Shown here: positions 1-5,146 of the stretch, piece after piece
Position numbering within the stretch: position 1 is the stretch's first letter
Layout of the letters: every line of letters starts with the position of its first letter
Origin: Desulfofustis sp.
Lineage (GTDB): Bacteria > Desulfobacterota > Desulfobulbia > Desulfobulbales > Desulfocapsaceae
Reading direction: 5' to 3'
Length of the DNA stretch: 5,146 nucleotides
Assembly (NCBI GenBank): GCA_029287755.1
Contig: JARFQM010000439.1
Location: forward strand, 1-5,146
The notes under the pieces: generated by a model
What the model saw: the letters and a program-made list of their open reading frames with translations, nothing else
The model's database searches: none
What the model was told of the DNA's origin: nothing
Made by a program: the position numbers and the translations under genes

Positions 1-1
1 G

Positions 2-154
2 GATAAGGACGATTTTATGGTCGTCAGCGTATGGGAAACCGAGGAAGACTGGAAAGAGTGGTTCAACAACCCAGCAAGAAAATCGATCCAGAACGACCTA
101 GACAGCCTGATCGGGGAACCGCCCTTTTTCGAGGTGTTCGAACCGGTATATTAG
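2..154 (+). CDS. C-terminal part of an antibiotic-biosynthesis-monooxygenase (ABM) domain protein
   Basis: The reading frame is open from the left window edge and ends with TAG at 152-154, giving the last 50 residues of a small protein; its start lies outside the window. The visible part has the strand-helix-strand pattern of ABM-fold proteins: a hydrophobic strand ending in VSVWET, a Trp-rich helix (EDWKEWFNNPAR), and a last strand FFEVFEPVY. ABM proteins are small ferredoxin-like dimers that include heme-degrading and quinol-oxidising monooxygenases as well as many members of unknown substrate, so no specific reaction can be assigned. The gene ends 31 bases before the ATG of ppk on the same strand, with no terminator between them, so cotranscription is plausible. 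The family call is by pattern recognition on a partial sequence. Confidence 0.7.
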   Translation, partial: DKDDFMVVSVWETEEDWKEWFNNPARKSIQNDLDSLIGEPPFFEVFEPVY

Positions 155-185
155 AACTATTCGTTATTCCTCACCGACCGTCACT

Positions 186-2270
186 ATGAGTGCGCCGATT
201 CATGACGTAGACGCCTATGCTGCCTACATCAACCGCGAGTTGAGCTGGCTGTCGTTTGCCCGGCGGGTTCTTGAACTGGTCGAAGACACCTCCCTGCCGC
301 TTCTCGAAAGGGTGAAATTTGCCGGCATCATGGGCATGATTTATGACGAGTTCGTCATGAAACGGATGGGCGGCCTGCATCAGAAAATCAAAAAAAAACC
401 GCATCATATAGGATACGACGGCCACACTCCCGGGGAGGAGTTGGCGCTTTGCTGGCAGGAGCTCCAGGTTCAGGCCGGGATACTGGATGATCTCATAGAG
501 GATGTCCTGCGCCCCGCCCTGGCTGCGGAAGCTATCCATATCTACGATTATCAGTCGCTCGCCAAGACAGACAAGAAATACCTCCAAAACTATTTCAAAA
601 AGTCGGTGCTGCCCATTCTGACCCCTCTGGCCGTCGATGCGGCTCACCCTTTTCCCTTTATCAGCAATCTGAGCTTCAACCTGGCCATCACCATTATTAA
701 CCCCGAAGGCAGGACGCGCTTCGTTCGTCTCAAAGTACCCTCTAACAGAAGCCGCTGGGTAGCGCTGCCCAAGGAAAAAGGCTTTGTACCGCTGGAACAG
801 GTGATCGCCCACAACCTCCATTTCCTTTTCCCCAAGGCATCATCCTTTGACACCAATTTTTTTCGCGTGACCCGGGCTGCCAAGGACAACCCCTGGGACC
901 GAGCCCGGCTGGACGATCACTCTGCCGATGAACTCCCGCCGGGCAGCATCATCAGCATGGTCACCGCCGAATTGAACTATCGGAAATTCGCCGGCATCGT
1001 GCGCCTGGAGGTGAGCGATTCAATCCCCAAGGAACTCTGCGACTGGCTGGTTGACCAGCTGCGTATCGATCATGCTCAGGTGATGCCCATCCGCGGGCTT
1101 CTCGGCTGCTCCGATCTCCTGGGATTGAAAATAGCGGGCAAGGAACATCTCCGCGATCAGCCCCATCATCCCGTACCGCACCCCCGGTTGAGGAAAATTG
1201 GACCCGAAGATCATCACGCCTTTTTTGAGGAAATCCAAAAGCAAGATATTCTCGTTCATTTGCCCTATCACGATTTCGACACTTCGATCCTCAGCCTGCT
1301 CCAGCATGCCGCCGCTGATCCACAGGTACTGGCCATCAAGCTGACCATCTATCGGACCTCCAACGAATCACCGATCATCAGAGCTTTAATGGACGCGGCC
1401 CGGCGCGGCAAACAAGTGGCGGTGCTGGTGGAAATCACCGCCAGATTTGATGAAGCGCCCAATATCGAATGGGGCAAGCAGCTCGAACAGGCAGGCGCCC
1501 ACGTGGTCTACGGCGTCGAGCACTTGAAGACTCATGTGAAACTGGCCATGGTGGTGCGCGAGGAGCCAAATGGAATCCGGCGCTATGTGCACGTGGGCAC
1601 CGGCAATTACCATACTGGAACTGCCCGCCTCTATGAGGATCTTGGCGTGATCAGCTGCAATGACGAACTGGGCGAAGACGTGGCCAAGCTCTTCAACGAG
1701 CTGACCGGCGCCATTCCTCCCCAGGACTACAACCTGCTGCTGGTCGCCCCGCACAATATGCGTGAACGGTTCACCGAACTGATCAGGCAGGAAGTTTTAC
1801 ACCATCAGGCGGGTAAGCCAGCCGGTATCAAGGCTAAGATAAACCAGCTCCAGGATCGAAAAATAATCCGCGAACTGTATCTAGCCAGTCAGGCCGGAGT
1901 GGAGATCTCCCTGAATGTCAGGGGACTGTGCAGCCTGCGCGCCGGGGTCGAGGGCTTGTCTGAAAATATCAGGGTCTACTCCATCCTTGGGCGCTTTCTG
2001 GAACACAGTCGTATCTACCGTTTCGAAAATGGCGGCGAGCCGATCCTGCTGATCGGTTCCGCTGACTGGATGAAAAGAAATCTCGACCGGCGCATGGAAT
2101 CGGTAATGCCCGTCCTCGACCCAGAGATTAAAAGAGAACTTGAGCACATTCTTTCCGTGTATGAGTCGGACAATACCAACTCCTGGGAGATGCAGCCCGA
2201 CTCCACCTACACACGTAAAAAGGTGGGCAAAGGCAGTGAACCGGTAACTGCTCAGCAGGTATTCGTCTGA
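186..2270 (+). CDS. ppk: Polyphosphate kinase 1 (PPK1), full length
   Basis: This 694-residue protein has the usual PPK1 length. It reversibly transfers the gamma phosphate of ATP to inorganic polyphosphate through a phosphohistidine. The domains in order are: N-terminal helical domain (INRELSWLSF at 15-24), middle domain (about 110-320), and two phospholipase-D-like C-terminal domains. By alignment from memory to the E. coli enzyme, the active-site residues keep a constant offset of +15: R390 (IYRTS), R420 (ARFDE), the phosphorylated H450 (KTHVKL), Y483 (TARLYED), R579 (NVRGLCSL) and H607 (FLEHSRIY). The C-terminus ends in the typical Q-x-F pattern. One oddity is that the N-terminal SNLDEF-type motif reads GMIYDEF, with Ile52 where the ATP-contacting Asn45 of E. 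coli sits. The ATG at 186 is the first start codon in a frame that stays open further upstream, but no good Shine-Dalgarno is seen. Translation coupled to the preceding gene is possible. Confidence 0.96.
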   Translation: MSAPIHDVDAYAAYINRELSWLSFARRVLELVEDTSLPLLERVKFAGIMGMIYDEFVMKRMGGLHQKIKKKPHHIGYDGHTPGEELALCWQELQVQAGILDDLIEDVLRPALAAEAIHIYDYQSLAKTDKKYLQNYFKKSVLPILTPLAVDAAHPFPFISNLSFNLAITIINPEGRTRFVRLKVPSNRSRWVALPKEKGFVPLEQVIAHNLHFLFPKASSFDTNFFRVTRAAKDNPWDRARLDDHSADELPPGSIISMVTAELNYRKFAGIVRLEVSDSIPKELCDWLVDQLRIDHAQVMPIRGLLGCSDLLGLKIAGKEHLRDQPHHPVPHPRLRKIGPEDHHAFFEEIQKQDILVHLPYHDFDTSILSLLQHAAADPQVLAIKLTIYRTSNESPIIRALMDAARRGKQVAVLVEITARFDEAPNIEWGKQLEQAGAHVVYGVEHLKTHVKLAMVVREEPNGIRRYVHVGTGNYHTGTARLYEDLGVISCNDELGEDVAKLFNELTGAIPPQDYNLLLVAPHNMRERFTELIRQEVLHHQAGKPAGIKAKINQLQDRKIIRELYLASQAGVEISLNVRGLCSLRAGVEGLSENIRVYSILGRFLEHSRIYRFENGGEPILLIGSADWMKRNLDRRMESVMPVLDPEIKRELEHILSVYESDNTNSWEMQPDSTYTRKKVGKGSEPVTAQQVFV

Positions 2271-2325
2271 GGCTTTTGCGTCTTTCCCCCTCCCCGTGCG
2301 CACCCCAAAGGATGGACACGGCAGT

Positions 2326-2351
2326 TGTCTCGACGGCGACAGGATTTTTTT
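2326..2351 (+). terminator. Weak rho-independent terminator candidate downstream of ppk
   Basis: A short imperfect hairpin (TGTC at 2326-2329 pairing with GACA at 2338-2341) is followed three bases later by a run of seven T at 2345-2351. The T tract and its position about 55 bases after the ppk stop fit a terminator. The stem is only four perfect pairs, with poor pairing inside the loop, so this is a weak call. Confidence 0.25.
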
Positions 2352-2406
2352 CTCCAGGACCCGTCTCGGGACACCCGGCAGCATCCCAGCGGCACGCTGA
2401 CATGCG

Positions 2407-2440
2407 GTGCGATGCCGGTCTAGGTGTGCGATGCCGGTCT
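2407..2440. repeat. Tandem 15-bp direct repeat next to a promoter
   Basis: The sequence GTGCGATGCCGGTCT occurs twice without mismatch, at 2407-2421 and 2426-2440, with a 19-base period and a 4-base spacer (AGGT). The second copy ends one base before the predicted -35 hexamer at 2442. Two same-orientation copies touching a -35 element are the usual layout of an activator binding region, so a regulatory site is likely by inference. No known regulator consensus was recognised. Confidence 0.6.
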
Positions 2441-2441
2441 G

Positions 2442-2470
2442 TTGCAAATTTCTTCGTTTTCGATTATTAT
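2442..2470 (+). promoter_or_regulatory. Sigma-70 type promoter for the amidohydrolase gene
   Basis: The -35 hexamer TTGCAA (2442-2447, 4 of 6 to consensus) and the -10 hexamer TATTAT (2465-2470, 5 of 6) are separated by an optimal 17-base, AT-rich spacer. Initiation would fall near 2477, leaving a leader of about 90 bases before the ATG at 2569. The modest -35 together with the tandem repeat just upstream suggests an activator-dependent promoter. Confidence 0.6.
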
Positions 2471-2568
2471 GCGACATAATAGGAATGAAATGGATTTGCC
2501 AGTTGTGGAACTTCCCCGTTATGCCACCGTTGTTCCTCTGAGTTTCTCCTGCACTGTAGGGCGCCACA

Positions 2569-3399
2569 ATGAGAGCAAAACTGCCAGTCATAGTTTCCGT
2601 GCCCCACGGAGGCGAAATAATTGCCCCCGAGATGTCCAATCAGACCCTGCTGTCTCGCAGCGACATCTTCAGTGACGGTGATCCGTTAACCAGGCAGATC
2701 TATGATTTCAGATATGATGTGGCCCACTATTTCGAAACCACCATCGCCCGCGCGACGATCGATCTCAACCGGTCACCGGATGATCTTCCCCCGGTAAACC
2801 AGGATGGAGTGATCAAAAGTCACACCGTCACCGGGAAGGGAATCTACAGAAAAAACCGAATTCCCAACAACGACACGCTCCGTCTGCTCTTAAAGAAATA
2901 TTACAAACCCTACCACGACGGTCTGGAGCGCAGGAGCAGGGAATCCCACTTGCTCTGCGGCCTGGACTGCCACACAATGCTGGACAGGGCGCCGACCATC
3001 AGCCCCCTTCCGGAAAAGCGGCGGCCATTTATCTGTTTGAGCAATCGGGGAGATCGGCAGGGCAACAAGGTCAAGGGACGGCGGCTGACCTGTCCGCCCC
3101 AGATGATACGCTTATTGAGTCGATTTCTGCAAGAACAGTTTCCGGAAGAGGCCCACAGCATTGTGCTCAACAGCCCTTTCCTGGGAGGCTATATCGTAAG
3201 GCAACACAGCAAAAACCTCCCCTGGATCCAGATAGAAGTGAATCGTCGAAGCTATCTCTCTCCGGAGTGGTATGATCCTGACAATCTTGAAGTCTGCCAC
3301 CACAGAATTGCCCACCTGCGCAGAAATCTCTTTGCCGCAATCAGAGATTTTGCAGAGTTCTATTACCAGCACACAGATATTGGCAATCAGGTAGCCTAG
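2569..3399 (+). CDS. N-formylglutamate amidohydrolase family protein
   Basis: This is a complete 276-residue protein with the ordered motifs of the N-formylglutamate amidohydrolase (FGase) family: PHGGE at 12-16, DLNRSP at 65-70, KPYHDGLE at 113-120, DCHTM at 133-137, NSPFLGGYI at 201-209 and IQIEVNR at 220-226. Family members are zinc-dependent deformylases or amidases on an M14-like fold. H13, E16 (an H-x-x-E pair) and H135 are the likely metal ligands, which is an inference from the fold. The classical reaction is N-formyl-L-glutamate to glutamate plus formate in histidine degradation, but no other hut gene is visible, so the true substrate may differ. The start is fixed by an in-frame TAG at 2557-2559 and by a weak Shine-Dalgarno AGGG at 2558-2561, seven bases from the ATG. 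It has its own promoter upstream and converges on the minus-strand gene after it. Confidence 0.9.
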   Translation: MRAKLPVIVSVPHGGEIIAPEMSNQTLLSRSDIFSDGDPLTRQIYDFRYDVAHYFETTIARATIDLNRSPDDLPPVNQDGVIKSHTVTGKGIYRKNRIPNNDTLRLLLKKYYKPYHDGLERRSRESHLLCGLDCHTMLDRAPTISPLPEKRRPFICLSNRGDRQGNKVKGRRLTCPPQMIRLLSRFLQEQFPEEAHSIVLNSPFLGGYIVRQHSKNLPWIQIEVNRRSYLSPEWYDPDNLEVCHHRIAHLRRNLFAAIRDFAEFYYQHTDIGNQVA

Positions 3400-3569
3400 T
3401 CAACTCAACGGGCCCACCGCTTCTGGAAAGCACAAACCACAGCTAGGACTTTCTGCACCATCCTATCACCGGAAAACGTGATAAGGATTCTCCACGATTA
3501 TTAACCGGCAAATGCGGCAATGCGGCGCTGTCCCAGCCACCGATAGGCCAAGCTGAGGTCACGATATTC
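3400..3569. other. Convergent intergenic gap
   Basis: No gene is seen between the two convergent stop codons. The gap contains the hairpin at 3460-3488, listed separately, and a minor tandem 8-mer AATGCGGC at 3511-3526. No T tract typical of an intrinsic terminator follows the hairpin on either strand. Confidence 0.6.
3460..3488. terminator. Hairpin between convergent genes, possible bidirectional terminator
   Basis: ATCCTATCAC (3460-3469) pairs with GTGATA-A-GGAT (3478-3488) as ten base pairs with one bulged A (3484) around an 8-base loop. It sits about 60 bases beyond the amidohydrolase stop and about 80 bases beyond the stop of the opposite gene. The absence of a U tract on both strands makes an intrinsic terminator uncertain. 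It could also be a stabilising 3' end structure. Confidence 0.35.
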
Positions 3570-4037
3570 CTATATTGAAAGCTGATCGGGCAAAATTGAT
3601 TTATAAGTGCATTCCATCGCCACGCCGAATCTCACTTCAGCTTTACCGTCGTCATTTTTTCCGGTCTCAAGGATGATGATGCACCTCGGATATACCAGAA
3701 ACTGCTCAAAATATATGTTGGGGACACATATCGATATGTTCTCTATTAAGTCCTCGACTGTTTCCGCTTTTGATGTGGCGACGGCACGCAGTTCTCTCAA
3801 TGGATGGTAAATGTTGATCTCGTCTTTCAGTCCAATCCTGTTGAAAAACACCTGCGCATGATGGGTGATGAGATCCTTTGCAGAGTATTCACGAGCGTAC
3901 AGTGGCTCGCTTTCATAATCAGTCGATCCCTTCCCGCTCTGAAAAATCTGAAGTTCAGCAGTTTGAATAAAAAAGACCAACAACAGGAGGGGAATTAAGA
4001 CAAGAATGAGGAGCACTTTCTGAAGCATACCGTTCAT
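3570..4037 (-). CDS. Hypothetical single-pass membrane-anchored protein
   Basis: I recognise no family for this 155-residue protein. The start is placed at the ATG at 4035-4037 because GGGAGGA lies six bases upstream; an in-frame ATG at 4067 would add ten residues but lacks such a site. After a short basic N-terminus (MNGMLQK) comes a strongly hydrophobic stretch at about residues 8-24, rich in Leu, Ile and Val. No lipobox cysteine or clear signal peptidase site follows, so an inner-membrane anchor with a soluble domain outside the cytoplasm is likely. The remaining 130 residues are mixed alpha/beta in character, with an acidic helix near 91-101 (AETVEDLIEN), hydrophobic strands near 113-124, and three cysteines (104, 119, 143). 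The coding sequence is visibly richer in A+T than ppk or the oxoamine synthase. Its coding status rests on the ribosome binding site, the hydrophobic segment and the clean frame. Confidence 0.65.
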   Translation of the reverse strand: MNGMLQKVLLILVLIPLLLLVFFIQTAELQIFQSGKGSTDYESEPLYAREYSAKDLITHHAQVFFNRIGLKDEINIYHPLRELRAVATSKAETVEDLIENISICVPNIYFEQFLVYPRCIIILETGKNDDGKAEVRFGVAMECTYKSILPDQLSI

Positions 4038-4039
4038 AG

Positions 4040-4060
4040 CAATTCCTCCCAAAGGAATTG
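4040..4060 (-). promoter_or_regulatory. Ribosome binding site sequestered in an 8-bp hairpin
   Basis: Read on the minus strand, CAATTCCT and AGGAATTG form a perfect 8-bp inverted repeat around the 5-base loop TTGGG, ending two bases before the ATG of the membrane-anchored protein. The Shine-Dalgarno GGGAGGA (4044-4050) has its GGG in the loop and its AGGA in the 3' arm of the stem. In the folded mRNA the site would therefore be partly occluded, as in RNA thermometers or other translation-control hairpins. The pairing is seen directly; a regulatory role is inference. Confidence 0.5.
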
Positions 4061-4335
4061 AATACATCTGATCACTGCCCGGTATACTTAAAGAATAACC
4101 ATCAAATCAGAACGATAAACGGAACGATGTGGTGATCACGTAATTCCGCTGACGAGGTTCTGCACCTCTAGAGAGATTTGTCGACAGAGGGGAAATTATC
4201 ACTGCAATTGGGCCTTGCCGGTGTCCCAGGCGGCTGACAGGAAAGCAAAACCTCTATGTGCACTAGCACAATTCGCGGGTGATATGCCGGGCCCCCTTGA
4301 GTCATCCGGTCGAGGGGAAGACCCACGGTTTCGGA
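4061..4335. other. Intergenic region, no gene
   Basis: Between the ribosome binding site of the membrane-anchored protein gene and the stop of the oxoamine synthase I find no coding sequence with family similarity or a start signal. Small structures present are GAGGT/ACCTC (4154-4168, 5-bp stem), TGTGC/GCACA (4257-4270, 5-bp stem with a tetraloop, about 65 bases beyond the oxoamine synthase stop on its transcript), and the palindrome GTGATCAC at 4132-4139. None has the strength of a clear terminator or operator. Confidence 0.55.
4092..4119 (-). promoter_or_regulatory. Weak promoter candidate for the membrane-anchored protein gene
   Basis: On the minus strand, TTTATC (4114-4119, 3 of 6) and TATTCT (4092-4097, 4 of 6) are 16 bases apart in an AT-rich segment about 55 bases upstream of the ATG. 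It is the best match seen in this interval, but it is weak. Confidence 0.2.
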
Positions 4336-5146
4336 CTAGCGCGCTCTGTAGTCTCTAAGCACTTCGAGTACATAATCGATGTCGGCCGGCTGGTGATCGG
4401 CATTGACCTGGAAACGGATCTCCTCGTCGCCCTTGGGGACCACGGGAAAATTCAACCCCGTGGCCAGCACTCCGCGCTCGGTGAGGAAGCGGACCAGATC
4501 CGCCGTTCTGGCAGTATCACGGACCATGAGCGGCACCACGGGATGATCGCCCGGTATGGTCTCATACCCATGTTTTTCAAGGCCCGTCTGGAACCGTGTG
4601 GTCATCGCCCGCAGGTGCTCCAGAATTTTCAAGCCCCTGGGGCTGTCCACCAGCTTCAGGGCTGCGCTGGCCGCCTTTGCCTCGGCCACGGTGATCGGGT
4701 TTGAGTAGATATACATGGGCGCGGTCTGACGCAGGTAGTCGACAATTTCCGGCGAGGTGACCACGTAGCCGCCATTGACGCCGAAGGCCTTGCCCAGGGT
4801 GCCGATGAGCACATCAACCTGGACCCCGCAGTATTCCTCCGTACCTCGCCCCGTCTGACCAAAACCGCCGACGCCGTGGGAGTCGTCCATGACGGTGAGC
4901 AGTCCTTCCTCGAACCGGTCCGTATACTTCGCACAGATCGCTGTGAACTCCTGCAGGGGCGCGTGGTCGCCGCGCATGCTGAAGATGCAGTCGGTGACGA
5001 CCAGGGCCCGTTTGGCCTTTCCTGCCCATTAATCCAGTTTGATTTCCAGGTCGGCCATGTCATTGTGCCTGTAGATGGCTTTGCCCTGGGGACGCGACAG
5101 GCGCATGGCCTGGATGATGCAGTTGTGGTTCAGCTCATCGCTGATG
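4336..5146 (-). pseudogene. Alpha-oxoamine synthase (Kbl/BioF family), partial, interrupted by an in-frame TAA
   Basis: The minus strand from the right edge encodes about 268 residues of a PLP-dependent alpha-oxoamine synthase in one frame, ending at TAG (4336-4338). About a third of the protein, the N-terminal part, is outside the window. Motifs in order are SDELNHNCIIQ, YRHNDMADLE, VTDCIFSMRGD, VMDDSHGVG (His codon 4876-4878), GTLGKAFG (PLP lysine codon 4789-4791) and a C-terminal NFPVVPKG/IRFQVNADH segment. Family members condense an amino acid with an acyl-CoA. It reads closest to glycine C-acetyltransferase (2-amino-3-ketobutyrate CoA ligase, threonine to glycine), but BioF-like activity is not excluded. 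A TAA at 5029-5031 splits the frame between KLD and WAGKAKR, with homology continuing in the same frame on both sides. The ATG at 4977 has no ribosome binding site, so independent expression of the distal part is unlikely. This is either a young pseudogene or a single-base sequence error. Confidence 0.85.

Larger units (their letters stand above)
2271..2441. other. Intergenic region after ppk, no gene
   Basis: No credible coding region is seen on either strand between the ppk stop and the promoter of the next gene. Open frames crossing it lack family similarity and a ribosome binding site. It contains a weak terminator candidate (2326-2351), a short CCCG/CGGG hairpin at 2360-2370 without a T tract, an 8-bp palindrome GTGCGCAC, and the tandem 15-bp repeat that is listed separately. 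Confidence 0.6.

Noticed and set aside
1881..2639. 252-codon open frame on the minus strand across the ppk end and the following gap
   Set aside because: It is antisense to the conserved C-terminal part of ppk, which has clear catalytic motifs. The antisense product shows no family similarity.
2490..2675. 62-codon ORF starting ATG at 2490 with AGGA five bases upstream, overlapping the amidohydrolase start in another frame
   Set aside because: Its product has no recognisable family or domain, it would end inside a well-supported gene, and AGGA would lie only a few bases after the predicted transcription start. A leader ORF cannot be excluded, but nothing beyond the AGGA supports it.
3511..3526. 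Tandem AATGCGGC AATGCGGC
   Set aside because: Two copies of an 8-mer are too short to support a CRISPR, attachment site or regulatory claim, and nothing nearby uses it.
4038..4067. Start of the membrane-anchored protein at the upstream ATG (4065-4067)
   Set aside because: The strong GGGAGGA lies downstream of it and is well spaced from the ATG at 4037. The ten extra codons would run through the hairpin and carry no signal of their own.
4279..4704. 141-codon open frame on the plus strand opposite the oxoamine synthase
   Set aside because: The minus-strand reading carries strong PLP-enzyme motifs over the same bases, so the plus-strand frame is a shadow.
4977..4977. Separate gene start for the distal oxoamine synthase fragment at ATG 4975-4977
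   Set aside because: No Shine-Dalgarno precedes it, and family homology continues upstream of it in the same frame up to and beyond the TAA, so it is an internal methionine.

Overview
The window looks like a chromosomal segment of a moderately GC-rich Gram-negative bacterium. The style of the PPK1 and of the glycine C-acetyltransferase-like protein reminds me of Desulfobacterota (former Deltaproteobacteria), but this is an impression from protein sequence, not a database result. No mobile element, CRISPR array, tRNA or rRNA is visible.

Layout. (1) At the left edge is the end of a small antibiotic-biosynthesis-monooxygenase (ABM) fold protein on the + strand. It is followed after 31 bases by a full-length polyphosphate kinase 1 gene (ppk, 186-2270, +), and the two may be cotranscribed. 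(2) A 298-base intergenic stretch (2271-2568) holds a weak terminator candidate, a tandem 15-bp direct repeat, and a good sigma-70 type promoter directly next to it. The promoter faces a complete N-formylglutamate amidohydrolase-family gene (2569-3399, +). (3) A convergent gap with a hairpin but no U tract separates this from an AT-richer minus-strand gene (3570-4037). That gene encodes a 155-residue protein of unknown family with one N-terminal membrane segment, and its Shine-Dalgarno sequence lies inside an 8-bp hairpin. (4) A gene-free stretch (4038-4335) precedes the 3' part of an alpha-oxoamine synthase gene (Kbl/BioF family, minus strand, running off the right edge). It is interrupted by one in-frame TAA.

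The genes do not form an obvious single pathway. The ABM-ppk pair is compatible with an operon for phosphate or energy storage plus a small quinone or heme-type oxygenase of unknown substrate. The amidohydrolase seems to be its own transcription unit, and no other histidine-utilisation gene is in view. I see no convincing new multi-gene system. The points worth a second look are local: the promoter-proximal tandem repeat, the sequestered ribosome binding site, the nonsense codon in the oxoamine synthase, and the loss of a normally conserved ATP-contact asparagine in PPK1.
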